DNA of 64,000 nucleotides from Rhizobium acidisoli. GTDB lineage: Bacteria; Pseudomonadota; Alphaproteobacteria; Rhizobiales; Rhizobiaceae. The stretch is from contig NZ_CP034998.1 in NCBI RefSeq assembly GCF_002531755.2, positions 1,178,001 to 1,242,000 on the forward strand. Reading direction: 5' to 3'. The notes under the pieces were generated by a model that searched no databases, was not told the origin of the DNA, and saw only the letters and a program-made list of their open reading frames with translations. Both the position numbers and the translations under genes were made by a program. Within the stretch, counting starts at the first letter, position 1. Every line of letters begins with the position of its first letter. This document shows positions 45,960 to 56,063 of this stretch, piece by piece.

Positions 45960-47129
45960 TTACGGGGCGGCGGGCATTGCTCTGCCAGCGGCCGGATCGA
46001 CGAGTTCATGGTACAATTTCAAGACATCACGCGCCATGACGGCCGAGGAAAAAACCGCCTTTACCGCCTCGGGCTTCGGCATCGTCCTGGCGTGCCAGTC
46101 GGGCGTGCTCAGCGTCTCCGCCATGACGCGGGCAAGATCGTCGGAATTTCCTGCCTCCACAAGGGCTGCGCTGTCGGCGCCGAGCACCTCGGGAATGCCG
46201 CCGACACGGCTGGCGATGATCGTCTTCCCGGCCCCGAGCCCCTCGAGCACGATATAGGGCATGGCTTCGGCGCGCGAGGGAACGACGAGGTTCTGCGCCA
46301 TGGAGAAGGCTTCGTGGACCCGCATCGCCGGCAGCATACCGATACGTTTGCCGAGGCCGCGCTCGACCATCATCTCGCGGTAGCGGTCGCGATCCGGCCC
46401 GTCGCCGATCATCAGCGCCGACAGCGGCCTGCCGAGCAGCCGCTCGGTCTTGGCGAAGGCATCGACAAACAGATCGGGACCCTTGAGGTCCCGGAGCATA
46501 CCCACGTAGATGAAATGTACGGCATCCGAGCGGGTGGGGATCGGCTCGAAATCGCGCTCGGCGATGCCGTTGTAGATCAGTCTGGTCTTCGTCCGCGGCT
46601 TGCCCACCTTGCGCGCATAAGTGTCGCGCTCATATTCGCAGATGAAGACCAGCGCATCGGTGAAATATTCCTGCAGGCGCTCCATCCTGAGGACGAATTG
46701 TCCGCTGAGCGAGGAGCGCGAATAATGCAGGCTTCCGCCATGCGCGGTATAGAGGCGGGCTACGCGATACCTGTTCACCCGCAACGCTGAGCCGGCAAGT
46801 CGCGCGAGCACGCCGCCCTTGGCGCCGTGTCCGTGCAGCACATCCGGCCGCAAACTTTTGATTTTCTTGTATGTATCCCACATCGTCGCAAGGTCGGACG
46901 GGCTGATCGAACGCCGGATCGGCACGCGTGTCAGGCCGAGCGACAGATAGGGACGGATATCGTCGAACAGGCTGTCCTCATAATCGCCGCCGGTCGAGCT
47001 GTCGCAGAGGATGCCGACTTGATGACCGGCCTTGCTGTGCTCCTCGACCAGATCGCGGACATGGCGGAAAATTCCGCCGACCGGCGATCTGAAGCAATGG
47101 AGGATGCGGAGCGGCTTCTGTGTTGCCAT
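45960..47129 (-). CDS. Glycosyltransferase family 4
   Basis: 389 residues, GT-B fold. The N-terminal PLRILHCFRSPVGGIFRHVR binds acceptor; the donor-site E-x7-E motif is in RAEAMPYIVLEGLGAGKTII with a preceding VPSRAEAM. A cytoplasmic, retaining transferase adding a sugar to the lipid-linked repeat unit. It lies in the minus-strand operon between the Wza-like gene (3 bases) and the sugar phosphotransferase. Confidence 0.92.
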   Translation of the reverse strand: MATQKPLRILHCFRSPVGGIFRHVRDLVEEHSKAGHQVGILCDSSTGGDYEDSLFDDIRPYLSLGLTRVPIRRSISPSDLATMWDTYKKIKSLRPDVLHGHGAKGGVLARLAGSALRVNRYRVARLYTAHGGSLHYSRSSLSGQFVLRMERLQEYFTDALVFICEYERDTYARKVGKPRTKTRLIYNGIAERDFEPIPTRSDAVHFIYVGMLRDLKGPDLFVDAFAKTERLLGRPLSALMIGDGPDRDRYREMMVERGLGKRIGMLPAMRVHEAFSMAQNLVVPSRAEAMPYIVLEGLGAGKTIIASRVGGIPEVLGADSAALVEAGNSDDLARVMAETLSTPDWHARTMPKPEAVKAVFSSAVMARDVLKLYHELVDPAAGRAMPAAP

Positions 47130-47132
47130 CGC

Positions 47133-47708
47133 TCAGAAAAGCCGTTCGCGAACGTAGATCGTGTCGCCGGCGATGATCGGCCCCGATATGTTGATGCGGC
47201 CGGTCAGCACCTGTCCGTTGATCTTGCGGGTGACGTCGACCATGCTCTGGTTGGCGCGGCTGGTGAAGCCGCCGGCGACCGCAATGGCGTTCTGCACGGT
47301 CATGCCGGGGACATAGGCATACTGGCCGGGTTGGCCGACTTCGCCCATGAGGAAGATCGAACGATAGCGATCGACATCGATGGTGACGTCAGGATCGCGA
47401 AGATAGCCCTGCTGCAGTTTCTGGGCGATCTGGCCCGAGAGTTGCTGCAGGGTTCGGCCGCGGGCAGGGACCTGGCCGATGAGGGGAAAGGCGATATAGC
47501 CGGCCTGATCCACGGTATAGGTATTCGTCAGGCTCTGCTGGTCGAAGACGGTAACGCGCAGCCGGTCGCCGCTATCAAGCGTATAAGGCTGGATGGTCGC
47601 CTCGTTGAAGGCCTTCGGAGCCGGCTTGTATGTCGTGCAACCGCCCAATGCCGCCGTCATGGCTGCAAGGCTCAGGGCCAAAAGGATCTTGGGCTGGACG
47701 ACAGACAT
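47133..47708 (-). CDS. Polysaccharide export outer-membrane lipoprotein (Wza type)
   Basis: 191 residues: lipoprotein signal (ALSLAAMTAALGGC, lipobox LGGC), then the Poly_export domain (YTLDSGDRLRVTVFDQQSLT, VDQAGYIAFPLIGQVPARGR) and an SLBB-like domain (VFLMGEVGQPGQYAYV is the visible strand pattern with F-L-M-G-E-V). Shorter than Wza of E. coli but normal for alphaproteobacteria. First gene of the minus-strand polysaccharide operon, divergent from the Wzz-like gene. Confidence 0.92.
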   Translation of the reverse strand: MSVVQPKILLALSLAAMTAALGGCTTYKPAPKAFNEATIQPYTLDSGDRLRVTVFDQQSLTNTYTVDQAGYIAFPLIGQVPARGRTLQQLSGQIAQKLQQGYLRDPDVTIDVDRYRSIFLMGEVGQPGQYAYVPGMTVQNAIAVAGGFTSRANQSMVDVTRKINGQVLTGRINISGPIIAGDTIYVRERLF

Positions 47709-47899
47709 CCGTTGGTGCTCACAGAAAATGAACTCGGTAGAGCCGTTATCAATCCGTTAGGGTTAATGCCCGGTAAAGGCCGCTTGCAATTTCCTGAGTT
47801 CCTTTACAGGCCGTCGCTTATTACTCGGCAAGATTGCCATTAACCGTTGAGTTACCATGGTCGTTTACGCTTGCGGCACATTTGTTGTGGAGTAAGAGC
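47709..47899. promoter_or_regulatory. Divergent promoter region of the polysaccharide locus
   Basis: 191 bases between the Wza-type and Wzz-type genes. It contains AT-richer words such as GTTAGGGTTAATG (47756-47768) and CATTAACCGTTGAG (47838-47851), forming a loose inverted GGTTAA/TTAACC pair. It is the only place where both arms of the cluster could be jointly regulated. No known operator was recognised. Confidence 0.45.
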
Positions 47900-50074
47900 A
47901 TGTCCGGCGTAGCGCGTGATCAGGATGTGGACATCGACCTCGGCCAGTTGGTCCGCGCCGTCTGGGCGCGGCGGCTCAGGATTTTGGCGATTACGCTTGC
48001 GGGGGCGGGCATCGCCTTTGCCGGCGCCAAGATCATGTCGCCGCAATATCGCAGCGAAACACGCATCCTGATCGAACCCCGGGCGCCGGCCTTCGCCAGC
48101 ACCCAGCAGGTCAACGACGCCGGCGCCGGCCCGCTGATGGATGAGCTGAATATCGCCAGCCAAGTGCAGTTGCTGCAATCGGCCGATCTTCTGAAGAAGG
48201 TCATCAACGACCTGAAGCTTTATAACCTGCCGGAATTCGACGATGCCGCCAACGGCTCGGCGATGAGCAGTATCATGGTGAAGCTGCATCTGAAGAAGAA
48301 CCCGATGGAGAACCCGCCGGAAGAGCGGGTGATCGACGCTTTCGTCGAACGTCTGCAGGTCTACCAGGTGCCGGGCTCACGCGTCATCGGCATCAGCTTC
48401 ACCTCGAAGGACCCGAAGCTCGCTGCCGCCATCCCGAACGCCATGGCCAATGTCTATCTTTCGACCCAGAGCGGCGCCAAGCTCGATTCCAATTCGGAAG
48501 CGACGCGCTGGCTGGAGCCGGAGATCGAAGGCCTGCGCCGCAAGGTCAGCGAAGCCGAAAAGAAGGTCGCAGAATACCGAACCTCTCACGGGCTGCTGCA
48601 AACCAACGGCACCACCACCTTTCCCGCCCAGCAGTTGAACGATATTTCGGCGGAGCTGACCCGCGTGCGCGGCGACAAGGCCAATGCCGAGGCGAGGGCG
48701 CAAGCGGTACGCAATGCGCTGTCTTCGGGCGAGGCCTCCGACACGCTGCCTGACATCATGTCGTCCCAGGCGATCCAGCGGCTGAAGGCGACGGAATCCG
48801 GCCTGCAGTCGCAAATATCGGATCTGCAGACCAGCCTTCTCAACAATCACCCGCGGCTGAAAAGCCTGCGCGCTCAGCTCGCCGATATCCGTACCCAGAT
48901 CCGCCAGGAGACGCAGAAGATTCTGACGAGCATCGAGAACGAGTCCAAGGTCGCGGATCTGAGGGCAAGCGAGCTTGAGCGCCAGTCGGACACGGTGCAG
49001 GCCAACAGCGCCCGCGCCGGCGAGGACGAGGTCGGCCTCAATGCGCTGGAGCGTGAGGCGACCGCCCAGCGCCAACTGCTTGAAACCTATCTGGTGCGCT
49101 ACCGCGAGGCGGCTTCCCGCGCCGACAGCAATTCGAGCCCGGCGGACGCCCGTATCGTTTCCAAGGCCATCGAGCCGGTCGATCCCTATTTCCCGAAGGT
49201 GGTGCCGATCGTCGTCGTCGCTGCCGTCGCCACGCTGATCCTGAGCGCCATCGTCACCATGCTGGCCGAACTCTTCAGCGGCCGGGCGCTCCGTCCCGTC
49301 GATGCGGCCCCCGAGACGATCGAGACGGAAACTCTCGTCGAGGAGAGGGTTGCGCCGCAGGCCGCTCCGGTTGTCGCTGCCGTCAGAAAGCCGATCCAGC
49401 CGAGCATGCTCGCCATTGTCGGGGACGAAGACGAAACGGATGCGATCGAAGACACCGAGGCCGCCGAGGAGTTGCCGGAGGACGACAATGAATTCTCCGT
49501 CGCCTCCGTTGCGGAATATCTCACGGGCAGCCGCGCACCGCTGGCAATCGCAATATCTCCGACCGGTGACAATGGCTCTGCGGCAACGGTTTTGCTGACC
49601 CGCATGCTCGCCGATGCCGGCCGCCGCGTCATCCTGATCGACATGACCGGTTCCGGCCACCCCACGGAACTGATGGCTGAGGACCAGGCCGTTCCTGGTG
49701 TTACCGATCTGCTCTGCGGCGAGGCCGCCTTCGGCGACACGATCCACAGCGATCGTCTTTCCGACGCCCATCTGATCCCCCAGGGCCAGAGCGACGTGCG
49801 CCGCGCCATGCGCGGTGTCGACCGGCTGTCGCTGCTGCTCGATGCGCTTGCCGCCGCCTATGACCTCGTGGTGGTCGAATGCGGTTCGGCCGACGTCGCC
49901 GGCGTCTCGCGGCTGACCCGCAGCCGCGATGTCGAGATCATCCTCTCCCTGCCGGAGATCGAGGAGACCATCTTCGTGACCCTGATGACGGACTTCCAGG
50001 CTGCCGGCTACGAGCGCGTCGTGCTGATGTCGGGTGGGGAAGGGGCTGAGCAGACGCTCGGCCAGGCCGCTTAA
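47900..50074 (+). CDS. Wzz/BY-kinase-like polysaccharide co-polymerase with degenerate ATPase domain
   Basis: 724 residues. Wzz domain with a first helix (RILAITLAGAGIAFAGAKIM, about 30-50) and second helix (VVPIVVVAAVATLILSAIVT, about 434-453), long coiled coils between (200-400), an acidic linker, then a BY-kinase-like domain. The Walker A equivalent reads SPTGDNGSA (553-561), with no Lys, and Walker A' reads VILIDMTGS rather than D-x-D-x-R. No C-terminal Tyr cluster is present. It likely sets chain length as a scaffold without kinase activity. Start ATG 47900 (MSGVARDQDVDIDLGQL). Confidence 0.9.
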   Translation: MSGVARDQDVDIDLGQLVRAVWARRLRILAITLAGAGIAFAGAKIMSPQYRSETRILIEPRAPAFASTQQVNDAGAGPLMDELNIASQVQLLQSADLLKKVINDLKLYNLPEFDDAANGSAMSSIMVKLHLKKNPMENPPEERVIDAFVERLQVYQVPGSRVIGISFTSKDPKLAAAIPNAMANVYLSTQSGAKLDSNSEATRWLEPEIEGLRRKVSEAEKKVAEYRTSHGLLQTNGTTTFPAQQLNDISAELTRVRGDKANAEARAQAVRNALSSGEASDTLPDIMSSQAIQRLKATESGLQSQISDLQTSLLNNHPRLKSLRAQLADIRTQIRQETQKILTSIENESKVADLRASELERQSDTVQANSARAGEDEVGLNALEREATAQRQLLETYLVRYREAASRADSNSSPADARIVSKAIEPVDPYFPKVVPIVVVAAVATLILSAIVTMLAELFSGRALRPVDAAPETIETETLVEERVAPQAAPVVAAVRKPIQPSMLAIVGDEDETDAIEDTEAAEELPEDDNEFSVASVAEYLTGSRAPLAIAISPTGDNGSAATVLLTRMLADAGRRVILIDMTGSGHPTELMAEDQAVPGVTDLLCGEAAFGDTIHSDRLSDAHLIPQGQSDVRRAMRGVDRLSLLLDALAAAYDLVVVECGSADVAGVSRLTRSRDVEIILSLPEIEETIFVTLMTDFQAAGYERVVLMSGGEGAEQTLGQAA

Positions 50075-50078
50075 ACGA

Positions 50079-51320
50079 TCAGCCGATGCGTGCGCGGATG
50101 CTCTGCGTAAATTTATAGAGCTTCGGGCGGGCCTTGATATGGGCCTTGCCGCGGGTGACGATCCGGTGCGCGGCGCCGGCAAGAACACCGAATGGCGAGA
50201 CCGGCAGCACCACGTCGTAATGCGCGGTCTCGACAGGCGCCCAGGATCGCTTGTAGGTCTGGTCGCCGAGGCCGAAGTCGAACAGCGCCACCTCCTTGCT
50301 ATGCAATCCCGAGATGGTCTGCCAATAGAGGAATTCGCCGGGGCTGGTATCCGGCACGAGCTCCTCATCGATCGCGCCGAATTGGCAGATGATATGGTCG
50401 CCCTTGCGCGAAATCCCTGAAATCGCGGCGACCCGACCCTCATTCTCTCCCTTGAGCCGCAGCACATGCATCTGCAGCCCGAAATATTGCCTGCCGTCAT
50501 CCCGCATGTCGATCAGACCATGCAGGAAGGCCTGCGTTTCCTTGTCTGCGAAGACGTCGGGCAGGCCGAGGCTGGCGAAACGGGCGCTCTTCAGCCGGAA
50601 GAAGATGTCGAGCAGCCGGTGCTGCTCTTCCGATGCCTCGGGGACAAGGTATTCGAAGCCGCCGGCCGCCTCGAGGCGTTTCGACTGAACGCGGAATTTC
50701 TTGCGCCGGTTCTTGGCGTTGAGCTGCTTCAGCGTCTCCTCGAAAGCCGGAAAGAACGGCAGCTGATAGGCATGATTCTGGTTCTGCACCATCGGCAGGC
50801 CGGTAAGCGGGGTCTGTCGTCCCCGCCATTCCAGCGGAATATTCTGCAGCAGCAGCAGATCGGCCCGGCCCTTCAAGGCGTGCCGAAGCTGCCCCGCGAA
50901 CTTTTCAGCGTCGATGCTGCCGCCGCTTTCGGCAAAATTTCGGGAAAACAGGCCGGTATTGATATTGCTGTGATCGGCGGCGATGAACTTCGCCACGCCA
51001 AGCCCCCGCGACTTGACGATTTCGACCGGCAGAATGAAAGCCGTCTGACCGGCATGGGTGCCTTTGAGGATTGCCAGCGGCCGCTGAAAGGCGCTTACCC
51101 AGGCGGCGCACCAGTCGTAGCTCTGATGCAGGGACTGGAGATTGTCGCGCTCCAGCGCCCGCCAATCGTCCTCAAGCGGCTGCATCGCGTCGAAAACGCT
51201 GATGTCGATTTCGGCCATGGCGAGTTTCATGCTCAGCTGGCGCAGGCGCGAAATGGCGGTTTGGGCCAGCGCCCCGTCCTGTGACGGCTGTTCATGAACA
51301 TCGAGCTTTTGCGTCTGCAC
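50079..51320 (-). CDS. CelD/BcsL-like GNAT acyltransferase
   Basis: 413 residues of the COG5653-type double-GNAT family (FemAB-like): ALERDNLQSLHQSYDWCAAW near the N-terminus, the basic stretch RRKKFRVQSKRLEAAGGFEY, and the C-terminal acyl-CoA fold (GEFLYWQTISGLHSKEVALF, then DFGLGDQTYKRSWAP). Such proteins acylate or otherwise decorate exopolysaccharides and cellulose. Convergent with the Wzz-like gene, 4 bases apart. It may modify this polysaccharide or the cellulose made by the bcs operon upstream. Confidence 0.88.
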   Translation of the reverse strand: MQTQKLDVHEQPSQDGALAQTAISRLRQLSMKLAMAEIDISVFDAMQPLEDDWRALERDNLQSLHQSYDWCAAWVSAFQRPLAILKGTHAGQTAFILPVEIVKSRGLGVAKFIAADHSNINTGLFSRNFAESGGSIDAEKFAGQLRHALKGRADLLLLQNIPLEWRGRQTPLTGLPMVQNQNHAYQLPFFPAFEETLKQLNAKNRRKKFRVQSKRLEAAGGFEYLVPEASEEQHRLLDIFFRLKSARFASLGLPDVFADKETQAFLHGLIDMRDDGRQYFGLQMHVLRLKGENEGRVAAISGISRKGDHIICQFGAIDEELVPDTSPGEFLYWQTISGLHSKEVALFDFGLGDQTYKRSWAPVETAHYDVVLPVSPFGVLAGAAHRIVTRGKAHIKARPKLYKFTQSIRARIG

Positions 51321-51438
51321 GGTTTTCTCCGGTCAAGAATGCTGAACGGGAAGGTAGGAATGCAGGACGTATATTTGGTTTACTCGCACGCGATGGGCGA
51401 GGTTTTCCACGGATCACGGTTATTCGGCCGTTAATGGC

Positions 51439-51648
51439 CTATTGCTGCCGCGGTCCGGCCATCCATTTGATGATCAGCATCGCCGGCAAGACCCAGAGCA
51501 GACCGGTGAGCAGGAAATAGAGCAGGTGCCCCCACCAGGGCGCGTTGCCGAGCGTCGCCACCGCGATCGTATTCGCCACCAGCGCATAGACCAGCACGAG
51601 CACGATGATGAGGATCGTGCCGATGAATTTGCGGAGGCGGACTGGCAT
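51439..51648 (-). CDS. DUF2842 family membrane protein
   Basis: 69 residues from ATG 51648 ([20 protein letters not shown]). Two helices, and the family motif [20 protein letters not shown] then [10 protein letters not shown] with a basic tail. DUF2842 proteins are short two-helix proteins of alphaproteobacteria, often beside the heme A synthase gene as here. The longer open frame upstream crosses the promoter of the divergent gene and is not coding. Confidence 0.9.
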   Translation of the reverse strand: MPVRLRKFIGTILIIVLVLVYALVANTIAVATLGNAPWWGHLLYFLLTGLLWVLPAMLIIKWMAGPRQQ

Positions 51649-51763
51649 CAATTTTCTCTCGGCAGGGACGGGGCGGACCGGCGCGACGGCATGCCGCAAA
51701 GGTACGGGGCTTGTTTTGCATGAGCCGGTGGGGCAAATCAACTGCCGGATAGAAGGAGACATC

Positions 51764-52867
51764 ATGGCCGTCGCAAACCCGACCACGGAACAGGCGATCC
51801 TGAGCGAAGTGCAAAAGCAGAACCGCGACCGCCGCGCCTTGCGCTTCTGGCTTGGTTTCGTGCTCTTGGCGCTCTTCTGTCTCGTGCTGGTCGGCGGCGC
51901 TACGCGGCTGACCAATTCCGGCCTGTCGATCACCGAGTGGAAGCCGATCCATGGCGTCATCCCGCCGTTGTCGGCCGCCGAATGGGAGGAGGAATTCCGC
52001 CTCTACCAGCGCATTCCCGAATTTCAGCAATTGAACAATTCCATGACCGTCGACGAGTTCAAGGGCATCTTCTGGTGGGAATGGGCCCACCGGCTGATCG
52101 CCCGCGGCATCGGCGTGATCTTCGCATTGCCGCTCCTCTATTTCTGGCTGACCGGGCGGATCGAAAAGCGCCTGCGCTGGCCACTCGTCGGCATCCTGGC
52201 GCTCGGCGGCCTGCAGGGTTTTATCGGCTGGTGGATGGTGTCCTCGGGCCTGTCCGTCCGCACCGACGTCAGCCAGTACAGGCTGGCGACGCATTTGGTC
52301 ATGGCCTGCCTGATCTTTGCCGGCTGCATGTGGATCATGCGCGGGCTCTCCCCGCATTCCAACGATCCGGCGCCGGCCCGCAGCTCGCGCGGTTTTGCCG
52401 CCGCGATCGCCATCTTCGCGCTGTTCCAGATCTATCTCGGCGCGCTGGTGGCAGGGCTCGACGCCGGTTTTTCCTACAATACCTGGCCGCTGATGGACGG
52501 CGCCGTCATCCCGTCGGATCTCTTGATCCAGCAGCCCTTCTGGATCAATGCCTTCGAGAACCCGAAGACGGTGCAGTTCATCCACCGCATCGGCGCCTAT
52601 ACGCTCTTCGCATTGACCTTGATCAACATGGTGATCGCGCTTCGCGCCGCCCCCTGGACCACCCATGCCCGGCGCGCCGTCGTGCTTTTCTCACTGGTGA
52701 CGCTGCAGGCGGCGATCGGCATCGCCACGCTGCTGATGCAGGTGCCGCTTCACTGGGGCCTGCTGCATCAGGCCGGCGCCCTGGTGGTTTTCGGTTTCGC
52801 CATCGCCAACTGGCGCGGTTTTTACGGCGAATACCCGCACGCCACCGCAATCGCGGAGCGCGGCTGA
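51764..52867 (+). CDS. ctaA: Heme A synthase (COX15/CtaA)
   Basis: Oxidises heme O to heme A for cytochrome aa3 oxidase. 367 residues with eight helices. Signatures: [39 protein letters not shown] (first heme-ligand His), [29 protein letters not shown], and a later QFIHRIGAY and [12 protein letters not shown] with further His ligands. ATG 51764 follows AGAAGGAGACATC; the open frame to 51605 is leader. Length fits alphaproteobacterial type-2 CtaA. Confidence 0.96.
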   Translation: MAVANPTTEQAILSEVQKQNRDRRALRFWLGFVLLALFCLVLVGGATRLTNSGLSITEWKPIHGVIPPLSAAEWEEEFRLYQRIPEFQQLNNSMTVDEFKGIFWWEWAHRLIARGIGVIFALPLLYFWLTGRIEKRLRWPLVGILALGGLQGFIGWWMVSSGLSVRTDVSQYRLATHLVMACLIFAGCMWIMRGLSPHSNDPAPARSSRGFAAAIAIFALFQIYLGALVAGLDAGFSYNTWPLMDGAVIPSDLLIQQPFWINAFENPKTVQFIHRIGAYTLFALTLINMVIALRAAPWTTHARRAVVLFSLVTLQAAIGIATLLMQVPLHWGLLHQAGALVVFGFAIANWRGFYGEYPHATAIAERG

Positions 52868-52886
52868 AGCGGTGTCGTAAGTCAGT

Positions 52887-53678
52887 CTAACGCAGCACGC
52901 CATCGAGCAGTGGCATGCCGATGATCGCCGCGGCGGCGATCAGGATGTAGCAGGCGATTCGGAAGGTCCGTTCCTCGGCGAGCCCGAACAGTTTCGAGCC
53001 GCCGTAGAGCCCGACCGCGTAACTCGGCAGGATGACGGCGGTCAGCGCGAAGACGGCAGGCACGAACAATCCGCCGACGTAATAGCTGATGGCGCTGAAG
53101 ACGGACGAGATCGAGAAATAGAGCACGACATTCGCTCTGACGCGCGTGAAGTCGCTCTTGCCGCCAAGCCAGTAAGCGACGACAGGTGGGCCGCCAAGCT
53201 GCGCGGCGCCGCTGAAAAGCCCGGCGATCAGGCCGACGCCGCTGCTGAGCGGTGCCGAAGGCGCGCCGTGATAGCGCCATCCCGATGCGAGAAGCGCGAG
53301 CAGGGCGATGGCGATGATGGTGATGCTCCAGCGCAGGAGCAGCGGATCGAGCAGCGCCAGCATCGCCGTGCCGCTCGGCACGCCGAGTGCGGCCCCGGCC
53401 GCCATGACGAAGACCTCGGGCCGGTTGGCCCCGCGCCAGGCGGGCGGGATCATGCCCAATGTGGCAATGCCGTCGATGACGAGCAGGATCGGCGAAACCA
53501 GCTTCGGCCCGACGATCGCGCCGGCAAGCGGAATGAAGATCAATGCGGCGCCGAAGCCCGAAAAGCCGCGGGCGAGCCCGGCGATGAAGGCAAACGCCAT
53601 CAGCGCATAGATCCCATGGTCGGGCAGGGCGGCGGCAAACCAGGCGTGCACGCCGGCGAAAAGCGCATCGAGCGTCAT
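52887..53678 (-). CDS. TauE/SafE-family sulfite/organosulfonate exporter
   Basis: 263 residues, about eight helices. The duplicated TauE/SafE motif is seen in GLARGFSGFGAALIFIPLAG (N-terminal) and GLIAGLFSGAAQLGGPPVVA (middle). These are proton-motive-force driven anion exporters. Substrate not determinable. Convergent with ctaA and 4 bases downstream of argC on the same strand, so it may be co-transcribed with argC. Confidence 0.92.
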   Translation of the reverse strand: MTLDALFAGVHAWFAAALPDHGIYALMAFAFIAGLARGFSGFGAALIFIPLAGAIVGPKLVSPILLVIDGIATLGMIPPAWRGANRPEVFVMAAGAALGVPSGTAMLALLDPLLLRWSITIIAIALLALLASGWRYHGAPSAPLSSGVGLIAGLFSGAAQLGGPPVVAYWLGGKSDFTRVRANVVLYFSISSVFSAISYYVGGLFVPAVFALTAVILPSYAVGLYGGSKLFGLAEERTFRIACYILIAAAAIIGMPLLDGVLR

Positions 53679-53682
53679 GACG

Positions 53683-54615
53683 TCAGGAGGCGAGCATCAG
53701 GTCCATGTTCTGCACCGCGGCACCCGAGGCGCCCTTGCCGAGATTGTCGAGCAGCGCTACCAGATTGACCTGCGACGCGCCGGGCGTGCCGAAGACGAAG
53801 AGCTTCATCGTGTCCTTGCCTTCAAGCTCGACGGCGTTGACGCGGGGGAGCGCCTTGCTTTCGGCAAGCGGCACGACGGTGACGATGTCCTGGCCGGCAT
53901 AATGGGCGACGAGGGCGGCATGGATGCTCTCCATCGTCGTGCCCTCGGCGAGATCGTCGAGATGCAGCGGCACCTGCACGATCATGCCCTGCGCGAACTT
54001 GCCGACTGAAGGCGAGAAGATCGGCGCACGGTCAAGCAGGCCGTGCACGGTCATTTCAGGCACATGTTTATGGGTGAGCGGCAGGCCGTAGAGGAAATGC
54101 GGTGCGGTGATCGCATCCGGGTGATCCGGGTTTTCCATTTGCGCGATCATCTGCTTGCCGCCGCCGGTATAGCCGGAGACCGCATTGACCGTCACCGGAT
54201 AACCATCCGGCAGCAGGCCGGCGGCCCGCAGCGGCCGGATCAGGCCGATCGCGCCCGTCGGATAGCAGCCGGGATTGGCGACGAAACGCGCGGCCTTGAT
54301 CTTGTCGGCCTGTGCGCCGTCCATTTCGGCAAAACCATAGGCCCAGCCGGGATTGACGCGGAAGGCGGTCGAGGTGTCGATGACACGGACGTTGTTGTTG
54401 GCGGAAACCATCTGAACCGCTTCCTTGGAGGCGTCGTCGGGCAGGCAGAGAATGGCGATATCGGCGCTGTTCAACATGTCCTCGCGCATGGCGGCGTTGC
54501 GCCGCTCCGCTTCGGGAATGGACAGAAGCTCGACATCGCGGCGGCCGGCCATGCGCGTGCGTATCTGCAGACCCGTCGTGCCGTGTTCGCCGTCGATGAA
54601 GATTTTCGGTGCCAT
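53683..54615 (-). CDS. argC: N-acetyl-gamma-glutamyl-phosphate reductase (type 2)
   Basis: Third step of arginine biosynthesis. 310 residues from ATG 54615 ([20 protein letters not shown]), the short ArgC type of alphaproteobacteria. NADPH loop [10 protein letters not shown], catalytic Cys in [13 protein letters not shown], and the conserved [10 protein letters not shown]. The long open frame upstream to 54987 is not coding. In rhizobia argC often sits between rpsI-rplM and an agmatinase gene as here. Confidence 0.95.
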   Translation of the reverse strand: MAPKIFIDGEHGTTGLQIRTRMAGRRDVELLSIPEAERRNAAMREDMLNSADIAILCLPDDASKEAVQMVSANNNVRVIDTSTAFRVNPGWAYGFAEMDGAQADKIKAARFVANPGCYPTGAIGLIRPLRAAGLLPDGYPVTVNAVSGYTGGGKQMIAQMENPDHPDAITAPHFLYGLPLTHKHVPEMTVHGLLDRAPIFSPSVGKFAQGMIVQVPLHLDDLAEGTTMESIHAALVAHYAGQDIVTVVPLAESKALPRVNAVELEGKDTMKLFVFGTPGASQVNLVALLDNLGKGASGAAVQNMDLMLAS

Positions 54616-54673
54616 GTTAACCTGCGCTTTCAATGGGTTCAGAAGGTTTCCGGATTCATTTTGGGATAATAGG

Positions 54674-55636
54674 TCAGCCTTGTGACACGGCGATGGCGCG
54701 TCGCTCGGCATGAAGCCCCAGCATATACATCGCCACCGTTGCCCCCGCAATGGCGGTGATATCGGCATGATCGTAGGGCGGCGATACCTCGACGATATCG
54801 GCGCCGCGGATATCGAGCTGGTGCAGGCGCTGCAGCACCGAGAGGATCTTGGCGCTCGACGGCCCGCCGGCAACCGGCGTGCCGGTGCCCGGGGCAAAGG
54901 CCGGATCGAGGCAATCGATATCGAAGGTGAGATAGGCGGGCGCGCCGCGCGTATGCGAGATGATCGCCGAGGCGATATCGCCCGCACTCATCTCCTCGAC
55001 CTGATGGCCGTAGAGAATATTGACGCCGCAATCCTCCGGCGCATGGGTGCGGATGCCGATCTGGATCGAGCGGTCGGGATCGATGATACCCTGGCGGGCA
55101 GCGCGTGCCACGAAGGAGCCGTGGTCGATGCGCCGGTCTTCGTCGAACCAGGTGTCCTGGTGCGCGTCGAACTGCACAAGGGCGAGCGGCCCATGTTTTG
55201 CCGCATGGGCTTTCAGCAGCGGCCAGGTGACATAGTGATCGCCTCCGAGCGTCAGCAGGAAGGCGCCGCTGTCGAGAATGACATTCGCCTGCCGTTCGAT
55301 GGCATCGGGCGTGTCCTGATGATTGCCGTAGTCGAGCAGGCAATCGCCATAGTCGATCACCGCCATTTCGGTGAAAAGATCGCGGTTGAAGGGATATTGC
55401 GCATCATTGTCGAAGATCGCCGAAGCGCGGCGGATTGCCTGCGGCCCGAAGCGCGTGCCCGGCCTGTTCGAGGTTGCCGCATCGAAGGGAATGCCCCAGA
55501 CGGCCACGTCGACGCCGGCGAGCTCCTTGGTGAAGCGGCGGCGCATGAACGACAGCGCGCCGGCAAAGGTCGGATCGCTGGCGGCGGAAGTGAGGCTGGT
55601 CGCCGTGAAGGCATGATCAATGGACTTGTTCGCCAA
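54674..55636 (-). CDS. speB: Agmatinase/ureohydrolase family protein
   Basis: 320 residues from TTG 55636 ([20 protein letters not shown]), which follows AGAAGGAG on the minus strand at a sensible spacing; the longer frame from 55705 lacks such a site. Binuclear manganese ligands are visible: [15 protein letters not shown] and [16 protein letters not shown]. It hydrolyses agmatine to putrescine and urea if the family name holds, but related guanidino compounds are possible. The genes argC and rpsI-rplM lie on either side, same strand. Confidence 0.92.
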   Translation of the reverse strand: MANKSIDHAFTATSLTSAASDPTFAGALSFMRRRFTKELAGVDVAVWGIPFDAATSNRPGTRFGPQAIRRASAIFDNDAQYPFNRDLFTEMAVIDYGDCLLDYGNHQDTPDAIERQANVILDSGAFLLTLGGDHYVTWPLLKAHAAKHGPLALVQFDAHQDTWFDEDRRIDHGSFVARAARQGIIDPDRSIQIGIRTHAPEDCGVNILYGHQVEEMSAGDIASAIISHTRGAPAYLTFDIDCLDPAFAPGTGTPVAGGPSSAKILSVLQRLHQLDIRGADIVEVSPPYDHADITAIAGATVAMYMLGLHAERRAIAVSQG

Positions 55637-55897
55637 GAGGGGCTCCTTCTCTATGGGCGCTAAACCATAGCCGTGTTCGATGTCGGCCTTATATCGGCCG
55701 GTCACCGGTCACGACCAAACCACCGGGCGACGAAATAGGCTGCTCCGGACGGTCAGGTTTGCCTGATCTCCCGAAAGGAACCGATGTTTCCTTTCGGGGC
55801 AGGAAAGGGGTAGGCGAGGTGGGGCGAGATTTCAAGCGATGCTTCGCTTGACGGCCGCTCCTGGTTTTCGAGCGGCCGCCTTTCCGCAGCAAGTTCG

Positions 55898-56041
55898 TCA
55901 GGCTACCTTGCACGAAAGCCGCCGCAGTCCGGCGAGGGTGATCAGCGCCATCACGGCGGCATAAGCTGCCAGCGGCTAGGCGGTGTCGCCGTCGAGCAAT
56001 ACGACGAACAAGGTGCCTGCAACTCCGAAACGCGCAAACAA
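55898..56041 (-). pseudogene. MFS transporter C-terminal remnant
   Basis: Directly beyond the rpsI terminator the minus strand reads LFARFGVAGTLFVVLLDGDTA, a TAG stop, then PLAAYAAVMALITLAGLRRL and SCKVA stop. This looks like the last two membrane helices of a major-facilitator transporter with an in-frame nonsense codon and no upstream part. I call it a decayed fragment. The resemblance is by eye only. Confidence 0.45.
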
Positions 56042-56063
56042 AAAGGCCGGGTTTCCCCGGCCT
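56037..56063 (-). terminator. Rho-independent terminator after rpsI
   Basis: On the minus strand AGGCCGGG and CCCGGCCT (56044-56051 and 56056-56063) form an 8-bp stem with a GAAA tetraloop followed by TTTTTG. It sits 26 bases past the rpsI stop. Confidence 0.9.

Noticed and set aside
48377..50500. Antisense open frame of about 700 codons opposite the Wzz-like gene
   Set aside because: Shadow of GC-rich codon bias. It crosses the boundary of two convergent genes and has Arg/Asp-rich composition typical of artefacts.
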